Of a DNA stretch of 64,000 bases, positions 1-9,010 are shown one piece after another. The stretch comes from Stentor coeruleus (taxonomy: Eukaryota; Ciliophora; Heterotrichea; Heterotrichida; Stentoridae). Under the pieces are notes generated by a model. It saw only the letters and a list, made by a program, of their open reading frames with translations. It did not search any database and was not told the DNA's origin. Each line of letters opens with the position of its first letter. Position 1 is the stretch's first letter. The stretch lies in NCBI GenBank assembly GCA_001970955.1, contig MPUH01000102.1, forward strand, positions 43,386 through 107,385, read 5' to 3'. The translations under genes were made by a program, and so were the position numbers.

Positions 1-492
1 ATCAAACACACAATTTTTGTCAACACTTCTCTTCCATGTAAAAGTAAATAGACAACCTATCTTTAGAAAACTTTGTATTTTTAGCATATAAAGCTCAAAC
101 GCTTTCAGCTAAAGAAAGTCGTGTTTGGACTTATCCCAAGCTAAAAGACTTAGAAAACAAGACTAAAAATTTATCAAGAAATTTCTTAAACGGGCAAAAA
201 TATTTTTTAAATGATGGATGCAAATATATAATCTGGACTGGTAAGATATATATATGACAAAGGTATAGAAAAAAGTATTGAAGGTTTTGAAGAGCTTATA
301 AGAAAATATAGATACAATGGTGGGGTGTATCAAGATATAGTCTTAGTAAGTGAAGATGAGGATAAACCCAAGTTGTGATTTTTATATAGAGAGTTTTGGA
401 ATCGAATGATTGAAGATGAAGTTGGTATACCTTGTTCATATGAAGATTTTTATAAAAGAGTTGAAAGGATATGTCGTAAAAGATTAAATTAA
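1..492 (+). CDS. 3' end of an unrecognised protein gene, with atypical introns
   Basis: The gene enters from the left edge and ends at TAA 490-492. An open frame at 1-37 joins 52-240 if a 14-nt GT..AG segment (38-51) is removed. The next open frame, from about 263, is reached by removing either 22 nt (241-262) or 28 nt (241-268), both GTAAG..AG. A 15-nt intron at 375-389 (GTGATTTTTATATAG) then joins the last exon, whose product ends in SYEDFYKRVERICRKRLN. The 14- and 22/28-nt lengths and the GTGA donor are unlike the clean 15-nt introns elsewhere in the window, so this may be a decaying gene or contain sequence errors. I do not recognise the product; it is soluble and charged, with no membrane segment. 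Confidence 0.45.
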
Positions 493-873
493 TAGGTGGA
501 TGTTATAAAATCATAAGGGTGGATAATAAATTTATGTTTTATCTTCTTTAGAAATTTCTCTTATAAGACTGTTTGCTGAATCTAATCTTGGAAGTAATGA
601 TGATATAAGTAAAAATAGATACGGTTTTAAGAGTTTGTTAAAAACTGGGATAACTTTTATAAGTGCATTTAAAAATGTGAATGTGAAATTTTTTATGATA
701 GATAATAAGTGTAATATTTGCATTAATTATCAAAATATATCAAAGCTAAATATCGAAATGATCAGAAAATACAAAGTCTAAAATAAATATCTAAATAATC
801 AAAAACCATTTAAAATAAAAATCATTTTGTATCGAAAAAATAAAAAAATTATTCGCTACTTATTATAATAAGA
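493..873. other. Intergenic, no gene seen
   Basis: This is AT-rich spacer between the partial gene and the 3' end of the MFS gene. A 63-codon minus-strand frame inside it has a low-complexity Leu/Ile/Phe-rich product and is treated as chance. Confidence 0.5.
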
Positions 874-2163
874 TTAGGATATTGGCTTGTCTTCAATAAA
901 TTTCCTGAATACTAGTAGTATAAAAACAGCTGCTAAGGAATAGCCAGAAACCCAACCCCAAACACAATTGCACTGATCTTTTGGTCCATCTTCTGTGCAA
1001 TAGTTTCCCATAAGAAGCCCACCAGTAACTCCAGTGATAATTAAAGGTAAAGAATTTGTAATAGCGACAATCCCTAGAAATATTGCCTCAGCACCTTGTG
1101 GAGCAACTTCAATAGTATAATCAATAAGTCTTGGTGCATAAATCGATTCTCCAATAGAAAGAATTATAATCATTATTGTAATCCCAACATAAGAACTATC
1201 ATAATATAAGACCATTGTAGAAGCAGCAGTAAAGAATGTTCCTAAGACAATTATTGAATATTTATCCATATAAAAAACCAAATAAGTGCATATTGGTGTA
1301 GCGATTAATAATATTATTTGATGAATGACCATCATAAGCCCAAAATGTTTACCATTTTCCATAGCTCGATCCATGTATATAGGTAAAGTTCCAGAGAGAT
1401 GAAAATATACTGATTTTATGACTAGCATTAATGATACAAAGACCACAAATTTCCAAAACCTTTTTAGCTTTATGGCTTCTTTGCTGGGCATTATGAAAGT
1501 CACTTCGATATCTTCAATGTTTTCTAAGTCAATTTCTCTTAAAAACAACGATAAAATCAATGTCGCCACATATAGTCCAAGACCAAACGAGAAAATCACC
1601 TGATACAGTTCCTCATCTTCATCATACAAACTATATAACAAATCAACTCCTCCCGAAGCAAACCCAGCCGCAACAAAGAAAACAATAAAATAAAGTGTAT
1701 AAGCTAAGCTCCTTGACTTAGGATAAGTATAATATTTAATCCCAAGTTTAGTATTAGTAAGATTTATCGATATGGCAAACATGAGGAAAATAAGTATGGA
1801 TGCAAATTGTTGATATTTATTTTTCAGTATAAGTACTAAAATATACCCAATACATCCCATTGCATTACCTAAGACCATAGTATTTCTTATTCCCCAGATT
1901 TTAGCTAAGTTACTTAAGCATACTGAGTAAAAACCTATCGCCAAGCCAAAACTGGCGAAAATTAACCCGGCCTCACGTTCAGAAAAATGCTGGACTTTTG
2001 TCAGATAAAGACTGGCACAGACTGCTATTACTGAAAAAGCTGCGAAACTAGTAAACTTTGTACATAAAATAATCCAAAGGTAGTGAGGAGATTGTCTTAA
2101 ACACTCAATAGCTTCGTTTAAATGGGAATTTTTTGTTACTAATGGCTTTCTGATGTCTTCCAT
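874..2163 (-). CDS. Major facilitator superfamily transporter
   Basis: The 429-residue product has a hydrophilic N-terminus of about 25 residues, then twelve hydrophobic segments in two groups of six. They are separated by an acidic/charged loop near residues 210-235 (LREIDLENIEDIEVTF), the classical 6+6 MFS layout. The segment between helices 2 and 3 (LAKIWGIRNTMVLGNAMG) resembles the MFS A-like loop. It is a secondary carrier in a cell membrane; the substrate cannot be told from sequence. A Cys-rich loop (CTEDGPKDQCNCVWGW) precedes helix 12 and is probably extracytosolic. The length is normal for the family and no intron is needed. The start is the first ATG of the frame. The gene stands head-away from the glucan dikinase across a 1.1-kb spacer. 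Confidence 0.85.
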   Translation of the reverse strand: MEDIRKPLVTKNSHLNEAIECLRQSPHYLWIILCTKFTSFAAFSVIAVCASLYLTKVQHFSEREAGLIFASFGLAIGFYSVCLSNLAKIWGIRNTMVLGNAMGCIGYILVLILKNKYQQFASILIFLMFAISINLTNTKLGIKYYTYPKSRSLAYTLYFIVFFVAAGFASGGVDLLYSLYDEDEELYQVIFSFGLGLYVATLILSLFLREIDLENIEDIEVTFIMPSKEAIKLKRFWKFVVFVSLMLVIKSVYFHLSGTLPIYMDRAMENGKHFGLMMVIHQIILLIATPICTYLVFYMDKYSIIVLGTFFTAASTMVLYYDSSYVGITIMIIILSIGESIYAPRLIDYTIEVAPQGAEAIFLGIVAITNSLPLIITGVTGGLLMGNYCTEDGPKDQCNCVWGWVSGYSLAAVFILLVFRKFIEDKPIS

Positions 2164-3274
2164 GATACTATTATAAACATGAGAGTATTGTTAAGATGAT
2201 TATTGGATGATTTTGAAATTATGAGTTGTGGTTGATGGGATTTGGAAAATATGGTTGGGATAATTTTTAAGCTCATGTTTGTTTAGGTTCCTATTTATGG
2301 TCTTAGATGGATTTTGCAAGAGGATGGATCATGGATTTGCTTGTTTTTAGGGAAGTGGGAAGTGGAAGAAGAGTTGGAGAGGAAATTTTTTTGAAGAGTG
2401 GAAGTGAAATTTTTGCATAGGTTAGGAATTTTGGAGTTTTTTAAGAGGAGAAGAAGCTGAGATGATAAAATGAGTGTGATAGAAGTTGGCTTTGGGTTAG
2501 GTATTAGTTTTATTATATTTATTATGTTTATTATTTAGGTTGCGATTTGGATATAGGCATAGGGATAATATTAATAAGCATGGAAGATAAGGTGAGGAAA
2601 TTTTATTTTAGTCTCACTTGGGATAGAATTATAAAGTAATAAATCATATAATTATATATAAGGAAATCCTAGTATGAACTATTTGTATAACTTCTTAAAA
2701 ATGTATACTGTAAAGTGTTTATCTTTTATAAAACTGGATCATATATAAAGCTTCGTCACCCAATGAAAAAATCAAATTCCTTTTATAAACNTCGTCACCC
2801 AATGAAAAAAATCAAATTCCTTTTATAAACTATAATTCCTTTCTAAACTCTTAATCCAACACTAACATAAAAAATTCTCCATCCCAAAATCCAATCCACC
2901 TAAAAAACAGCATCACATTTAAACCTAAAAAAAATAAAAATCCTCTCATCCAAACCAAAAAATGTACTTTTCACCACCCAAACCCCAAATCTTTTTATTN
3001 GGATCATATATAAAGCTTCGTCACCCAATGAAAAAATCAAATTCCTTTTATAAACTACAATTCCTTTCTAAACTCTTAATCCAACACTAACATAAAAAAT
3101 TCTCCATCCCAAAATCCAATCCACTTAAAAAACAGCATCACATTTAAACCTAAAAAAAAAAAATCCTCTCATCCAAACCAAAAAATGTACTTTTCACCAC
3201 CCAAACCCCAAATCTTTTTATTCCCAAACCAAAAAATCTTATTTAAATCCAATCTATTACCTATAGCATCCTAA
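2164..3274. other. Intergenic with two N joins and a redundant duplicated segment
   Basis: 2164-2640 (upstream of the MFS gene) is G/T-rich on the plus strand, and 2820-3274 (downstream of the dikinase) is A/C-rich. Single N bases lie at 2791 and 3000. The 55 bases at 2736-2790 recur exactly at 3001-3055. The piece between the Ns (2792-2999) is a near copy of 3018-3222, with a few substitutions and an A-run length difference. No gene is seen. Confidence 0.75.
2736..3222. repeat. Direct repeats around two N gap joins (probable unmerged contig ends or alleles)
   Basis: Copies: 2736-2790 and 3001-3055 are identical over 55 bases beginning GGATCATATATAAAGC. 2792-2999 is about 208 nt and matches 3018-3222 (about 205 nt) except for a C/T in TATAATT versus TACAATT, another in CCACCTAAA versus CCACTTAAA, and the length of an A-run. 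Each copy abuts an N. This is the pattern of overlapping contigs scaffolded without merging, or of two haplotypes placed in series. It is probably not a biological repeat. Confidence 0.75.
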
Positions 3275-6200
3275 CTAAACCTGTGGCCTTGATTGTACCA
3301 CAAATACTTTATCCCCACAAACAACACCTTCAATATCCTGATAAACTCCACCAAAAACCCTTTCTACAGCAATACCAAGTTCTTTCAATTTACCAAAAAG
3401 CCAATTCCTATATCCACAATTTACAACAATCTGATCTTCAGCATATCTAGCCCTACATTCCCTTGTTTTATCCATAATAAAACTATCAAAAAGCCCAGCA
3501 CCTGCAAAACCAGGAAGGTCTTCACTATTAGAATCTGATCTAAAAATAAACCCTCCCCCTTGTAAGAAAATCGACTTATTAGGAAAAGACTCGATTTTAT
3601 AAGATCCTGAAGTTTTACTAAGAACAAAAGCCATAGACCTCCCATCATAAGCACCAACAAGTGTTTCTCCAAGTCCTTTAACAAGTTCTCCATATATTTC
3701 ATCAGTATTGTTATTTGTAGGGTTTTTTGTATGTAAAACAAAAGCATAATCTCCACTTATAACTTCTTGACAAAGTACTGACATTTTAACATCTGATAAA
3801 TTTATACGTGCTTTTTGTGTACTTAAAAACACCCTTTCATTGAATTTACTAGCCCAAACTGATTTTATAGCTTTCCATGCTAAGTCCCAAGACCCAGTAC
3901 ATCCAATGCTTTGTAGAAGGTTTTGGATTGTATGTTTATCTGAATCTTTTATAGACAAATTTTGAATTATAGATCTTAATGAATTTAAAGTTTCTGAAGC
4001 TGAAGGACAATGATCAAGTTCTTGTAAGTAACTAAAAATCTGAGATTTAACCTGCGAGTTTTCTTCTTGGTCTAAAATATACTCAAAAGTCCCATATGGT
4101 AAAGCTCCAGACCTAGGTACAACAAACTCTACACCAAGATTTCTTTTCAAAACCCCACAATTGTTAGCTTTAGCTCCAGTCCTCCTTTCCATAAACTCTT
4201 CCATTCTCATGACAATATTTTCTAACTCCAAAGGTTCTTGTATTTCCCTTCTTTCAATATCTTGACTTATTTGACATATTTCATTAGTCTCTTTTACCTC
4301 AACTCCTAATCCACTCATAGTAACTTTAACATTATGTCCATGTAAATTTTGTATTTTCATAAACTCATCTTGATCATAACATATAGTCAATAAAACTTTA
4401 TTATTTCTTGCCCTAACACTAACATGAGCTAAAGTATCAAGTTCAGATGATGATATAACCCCAGTTGCTCCTTCAGGAATCTCTTCTTCTCCTGTAACTT
4501 TTAAGCAACACAAAACAACTGCTTCAGGGTATTTTTCATAAGCAACAGAATGAAGTGAGTCTACAACTGTAAGTTTGCCTATAACAGGAAAAACAGGACT
4601 TATGACTTGCCATGCTTTAAGTCCGCTGATTATTCTGATTTTACTGTTAATTTTCTTTAAAACTATAGAAACAGCGAAAAATAACGACCCTCTTATAAGC
4701 TCTTCAGTAAACAAGTCGATAGTTTCTTGATCAGCATGAAATTGTTCACCTAAAAATCTACCTTTTGTATCTAAAAGTTTAGTATATTCATCAACATATG
4801 TTAAAAGAAGTCTTTGTATACGATCTGTTGCAGCTTTAATTATAAGTGATGTATCATATGATTCTAAGGTTTTAGAGTATATTGATAAAAATTTATAATA
4901 ATCATCACAACAAGCTGAAAACTCTTCATCAGAACACCCAAGGCTAACATTGTTTAGAAGCAAATATAGTTTTTTACACAAATTCTCAAGACTAAGATCT
5001 AAATGAATAATTTCTTCAACAAGTTGCCTAATATAACTTTCTAAAGCTATATCTAAATACACAACTTCTCTTAATTCCTGATCACCTAAATTTTGCATTT
5101 TAATTTTTAAGTCTTTTCTAACAGATGTAACTCTTTCCATTTGGCTTATTTTATCCCAATGTTTCATATTTATAGTTATATCTTCAAGTGCTTTAGATAT
5201 ATTCCCAGGTAAAAACCCTTTACAACTTTGAATCCCTTGGCTTAAATCTACAGATCCATGAACTTGTTTTAATAATTCTAAGTATCCATAAAGGTCTGAA
5301 ATTATTTGAGGTGCATAAAATGGTGTATATGTTAAAGGTCTATCATAACTAGCTAATCTTTCTTTTGTTAAACCATGTTTTGATAATACTTCCCAATATT
5401 TGTTTATATCATTATGTTCATTATAAGATATTAATGCTTCACATATACCAATATCATCAGGTGTTGTATTATTATGTAATTTTTGATGCCATTGCTCATA
5501 TAAATTTTCTTTAGGTAGATTAGAAGTTCTATTATCTCTTTCGCTTTTATGATGTCGAATACCCCCACGATGCATTATTTGTAAGATTTCATCACGGATT
5601 CTTTGACCATTGTCTCCACCTTTGCCCATACATGAAAGAATTCCTCTAACAAGATTTGATGTGTTTATTAAACCTGTTGTTGAAGAGGTTTTTAGTATTG
5701 AAATTATTGTAAATGTTAGGTTTTTTTGACTTGAAGCTAATTCACTTGGCCTTGTGTTATGATAACGCTGCCAGTCGAGTATTCGTAAAGCTGAATATCT
5801 CATCCAGATAAAAATCCAAGAAAGACCTTCTTGTGATGAGCTGAATTTTTTTATAAGATTGTTACACATATTAAATCTATGCATTAATGTCCAAGCACCT
5901 CCAGACATTTCAACATCGATAATTTCTGTGACTAAATTTCTTATTTGAGAATCAGCGTTTTTTAAGAAAATTGGCACTTCAGGAAGTTTAAGTGGAATTC
6001 CATAGTCCATAGAATTGTTGTTGTACCAAATATTTTCTCTTTTTAGGACAAAGTTAAGTTGTATTGGGGCTGATGATTTTGTGAAGGTGATTGAGATTGT
6101 TGAAAATGATGATGTGATTTCGACAAAGGGACTTTCTGCTGATTTGTCATCGAATTTGACTGTTGATGATGGGAATTTAATTCCAGGATATGGTAAAGGA

Positions 6201-6394
6201 TTTATCCACTCCTTAGGTTTTTTTATCCCTAACCCCCAATGGAGTATCAAATGATCTAAATTTGCGCTTATGGTCGCTTTTAGTTGATCTTCACTTTCCT
6301 CAAGCACTGTGACAAAAGAGTGATTCCCAAGCGGATATTCTACCTTACAGCACTCAGGACTGAGTTTTTGCAAATAAAGTTCATATGAAAGCAT
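3275..6394 (-). CDS. GWD: Alpha-glucan water dikinase (GWD/R1 type)
   Basis: This 1039-residue enzyme transfers the beta-phosphate of ATP through a phosphohistidine to glucosyl residues of starch-like glucan, with water taking the gamma-phosphate. The N-terminus (about 1-135, with LHWGLGIKKPKEWINP) resembles the CBM45-like starch-binding module of plant GWD. The family signature HQKLHNNTTPDD is near residue 303. The phosphohistidine motif LAHVSVRARN has its catalytic His near 654. The C-terminal PPDK-like ATP-binding domain has RSDSNSEDLPGFAGAGLF near 951 and ends in VVQSRPQV. Plant GWD is about 1400 residues with two CBM45 modules and a transit peptide; this one has a single module and no clear targeting peptide, so it is probably cytosolic. 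No intron is needed. It is divergent from the 6727 gene across 332 bp. Confidence 0.93.
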   Translation of the reverse strand: MLSYELYLQKLSPECCKVEYPLGNHSFVTVLEESEDQLKATISANLDHLILHWGLGIKKPKEWINPLPYPGIKFPSSTVKFDDKSAESPFVEITSSFSTISITFTKSSAPIQLNFVLKRENIWYNNNSMDYGIPLKLPEVPIFLKNADSQIRNLVTEIIDVEMSGGAWTLMHRFNMCNNLIKKFSSSQEGLSWIFIWMRYSALRILDWQRYHNTRPSELASSQKNLTFTIISILKTSSTTGLINTSNLVRGILSCMGKGGDNGQRIRDEILQIMHRGGIRHHKSERDNRTSNLPKENLYEQWHQKLHNNTTPDDIGICEALISYNEHNDINKYWEVLSKHGLTKERLASYDRPLTYTPFYAPQIISDLYGYLELLKQVHGSVDLSQGIQSCKGFLPGNISKALEDITINMKHWDKISQMERVTSVRKDLKIKMQNLGDQELREVVYLDIALESYIRQLVEEIIHLDLSLENLCKKLYLLLNNVSLGCSDEEFSACCDDYYKFLSIYSKTLESYDTSLIIKAATDRIQRLLLTYVDEYTKLLDTKGRFLGEQFHADQETIDLFTEELIRGSLFFAVSIVLKKINSKIRIISGLKAWQVISPVFPVIGKLTVVDSLHSVAYEKYPEAVVLCCLKVTGEEEIPEGATGVISSSELDTLAHVSVRARNNKVLLTICYDQDEFMKIQNLHGHNVKVTMSGLGVEVKETNEICQISQDIERREIQEPLELENIVMRMEEFMERRTGAKANNCGVLKRNLGVEFVVPRSGALPYGTFEYILDQEENSQVKSQIFSYLQELDHCPSASETLNSLRSIIQNLSIKDSDKHTIQNLLQSIGCTGSWDLAWKAIKSVWASKFNERVFLSTQKARINLSDVKMSVLCQEVISGDYAFVLHTKNPTNNNTDEIYGELVKGLGETLVGAYDGRSMAFVLSKTSGSYKIESFPNKSIFLQGGGFIFRSDSNSEDLPGFAGAGLFDSFIMDKTRECRARYAEDQIVVNCGYRNWLFGKLKELGIAVERVFGGVYQDIEGVVCGDKVFVVQSRPQV

Positions 6395-6726
6395 TTATAA
6401 TCCCTTTAAATTTACTGATTAAAATATGGAGTAATTTCTTTATTAATAACTTTGTCTATATCAAAAACTTAATAAAATCCTATTCAATACTCTAAATTCG
6501 CTAATTTCATCATATGACTTCAACCAAATCTTATCCAAAAACCAAATTTCTCATTTCCTATATTTAAAATATTTTTTTATTATAAATCTATATATCCTAC
6601 ACTAATCCAGACCTTCATAAATATCCTTTAAATCCTTTGATCTTACCTTAAACCATATATTAATCTTATATGCCTACATTAAATCTAACATATATCTCTA
6701 AATCATATTACAGAAAATAAAAAAAT
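6395..6726. promoter_or_regulatory. Divergent intergenic region between the dikinase and the 6727 gene
   Basis: These 332 bases hold no open frame worth calling and must contain the promoters of both divergent genes. The right half is A/C-rich on the plus strand, as are the 5' flanks of other plus-strand genes here. No specific motif was recognised. Confidence 0.4.
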
Positions 6727-8516
6727 ATGCAAGATCTCAATACAGTCATCTCTAGTAAATCCTTCCAAATCTACGCAGTAACCGAATATGGCAATCTTCT
6801 TTTCTCCTACTCCCCAAAGCATAAATCTCTTTCTGAGCAGCATTTGCGTATCCTCCCAATTTCCATATCATTCACAAGCCTCAAAAAATACTGTTTCCAG
6901 CGAGTTTCCCTAGGCAAATATACTGTATTTCATATTTAGGGCTCGATAGTTCATAACAAACAAGTGATTTGGGGATTTTTTACAAAATCCAAATATACCC
7001 CAATGCACTTTTCCAACAATATTTACTTTCTTTATATGTTTTTAAGTTTCCTAAACTGCAAACCAAGCACTTTATCTAGTATTTTAGCTACAGAAAAGGA
7101 AAAAACTGATAGACAAGGTTATGAGTTTTCTATAAATGATTTAAAAGTTGAGCATTTGAATAATTATAATGAATTTTTTGTTGAGTATAAAGAAATCATT
7201 GAATTGACAGCATTAGAAAAGNATTATAATGAATTTTTTGTTGAGTATAAAGAAATCATTGAATTGACAGCATTAGAAAAGTATGAAGAATGTTTTAATA
7301 TGATGGGGGATTGGAAAGGGTTTATTATGAATATTAAAGGTGAGATGATATTTGGAGAAGTTCCCGGGGATGATAAGCTTAAAGAATTAATTGTCAATAT
7401 GGGAGTTAAGCTTAAGATGAAGAATAGAAATGATGTTCCAGTAAGTTTTATTAAGAGAATGTGAGTTCTTTGCTCGGGGGTGTAACGGTGAAAAACAGCG
7501 ATAATGGGAATATAAAAGTGGAGGTCAAGTTGATTGGTAAGAAAATTGTTGTTATTGCTGGGTTCTGTTATTGTCTAAATGGTTTTATAGTCGGTTTATC
7601 TGAAGAATATCAAGACACAGACGAGTTTTTTACCCTTCTAAACAATTGTTCTTTATATTTCGGTATTGTCTATACAGACTCAGACAATGAGAGATTAGCA
7701 AAAACCCCTGAATATATTTACAACAATGTATTTTCTATTATATCTTTCTTAAGAAAAACCTTAAAACGCATTTCACCAAAAAATCTTGAAGTGCATGAAT
7801 TTCCTCATAAAATCTCCCCAAAACAGTCTATGAAAAAAATAATTGAAGAATATAATAATTACTATATCACATCAGATGATGCTAGAGATAAATCAAATAA
7901 TTTAATATCAAATGTGGAAAAAAAATCAGAGGATTTTGAAGAAAAAACAATTACTCAAGACTTAAGTTTAAATTTTGGGAATTTTGAAGATGATTATAAT
8001 GCAGAAAATACAGTAAAAGATCATATTCATAATTTAAGTATTATAGAAAAAGAGATTAGCGAGGAAGAAAATGATGATTTGTTTCTGTTTACTCAAGAAA
8101 GAATTACACCTGGACTTGTGAAATTAGAAGAGATTATTGAAGAGGAAGATAAATGTGATAGGGATAATGCACCTAGTAGGATTTATCGTGATATGATATC
8201 ACCAGTTGGGAATGATGGGGAAAATAATGAGGTTAAGAGGGTATCAAAAAATGGTAGGTGGTTTAGAAAATCTACTGAGTTTTTAGCTACTCGGCCGTAT
8301 AAACCTGAGAAATTCAACCCCAAACCACCATTAGAATCACCGAGATTTGTTAGGAAGGCTCATAGGAGTAAATCCTCAAAGGACTTAAATTCTTCTGAAT
8401 TACTTGATTTCGAAGACTATAAAAATCTTGGAATTAAAGATATTTATGAGCACATTGAAAAATATGCAAAGCAAAATTATCGACCATCTAGAGATTATTG
8501 GTTAGAAGACTTATAA
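6727..8516 (+). CDS. Unrecognised three-exon protein gene (contains an N join)
   Basis: The model is exon 6727-6924, a 15-nt intron 6925-6939 (GTATTTCATATTTAG), exon 6940-7440, an intron 7441-7457 (GTAAGTTTTATTAAGAG, 17 nt), and exon 7458-8516. Joined, the product is about 585 codons. It starts MQDLNTVISSKSFQIYAVTEYG and ends in a basic, proline-containing tail and NYRPSRDYWLEDL. An N at 7222 separates two identical 59-base copies, so the true protein is probably 20 residues shorter. The first half is folded-looking with beta-rich segments (GKKIVVIAGFCYCLNGFIVG); from about residue 340 it is acidic and disordered. The 17-nt intron is deduced only from frame continuity; a sequence error is possible. 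No family is recognised. Confidence 0.7.
7163..7281. repeat. 59-bp duplication flanking an N inside a coding exon
   Basis: 7163-7221 and 7223-7281 are identical, separated by N 7222. The period is 60, so the frame stays open and the predicted protein carries a false-looking duplicate of YNEFFVEYKEIIELTALEK. It is most likely a failed contig merge rather than a protein repeat. Confidence 0.8.
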
Positions 8517-8557
8517 AATAACATAAAATGATTAGCTTAAAATCTCTACAAATAAAA

Positions 8558-8968
8558 TCAAACTCTTGCTGATTGTCTGCAATTAGGACATTCAATTTTA
8601 CATTTTAGCCATCTAGTAATGCATTCAGTATGAAAAACATGCCCACAAGGAAGTTTAATTCCTTCTAAACCTATTGATAAACATATAGAGCATTCTCTTT
8701 GTGTCCCACGAAGCCTAGGTAAATTTCTTATTTCCGCATCACTTAGCCCTGTTGTAGTACAATCATAAATATCTCGTAGCATAAACTCAAACTCTGATAA
8801 AGGGACATCAAAATAAGGACTATCTTCATATGATAAATTATTTCTTGTAAGATCTGACATATGGTCTAAAACAGCTTCGTATTCATTAGTCCAATCAATA
8901 AAATTCATATTGTATTTTCCTGAGGATTTTATAGGTCGGTCTCTTTCCATTATTATAAAAATCATCAT
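8558..8968 (-). CDS. RING-H2 finger protein, probable E3 ubiquitin ligase
   Basis: This is a small protein of 136 residues from the first Met, or about 130 if the start is the MERDRPIK Met. The last 45 residues hold a complete RING-H2: CSIC, then CGHVFHTEC, then CPNC, with a Trp (ITRWLK) in the usual place before the last Cys pair. Such domains recruit E2 enzymes for ubiquitin transfer. The N-terminal 85 residues are acidic and have no recognised domain or membrane segment. The gene ends in TGA, which supports TGA as a true stop in this genome. It is convergent with the 6727 gene, with only about 41 bp between stops. Confidence 0.88.
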   Translation of the reverse strand: MMIFIIMERDRPIKSSGKYNMNFIDWTNEYEAVLDHMSDLTRNNLSYEDSPYFDVPLSEFEFMLRDIYDCTTTGLSDAEIRNLPRLRGTQRECSICLSIGLEGIKLPCGHVFHTECITRWLKCKIECPNCRQSARV

Positions 8969-9010
8969 ATTTCTACAACTAATTTCTCATATAACTTAAA
9001 AATAATCTCA

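Noticed and set aside
369-380. TGA read as Trp in the edge gene (a Blepharisma-type code)
   Set aside because: A 15-nt intron removes the TGA, and several clean genes end at TGA (8558, 32562, 60327), so TGA is a stop here.
532-723. 63-codon minus-strand frame in the first spacer
   Set aside because: Leu/Ile/Phe-rich low-complexity product, no relation to either neighbour, typical of AT-rich chance frames.
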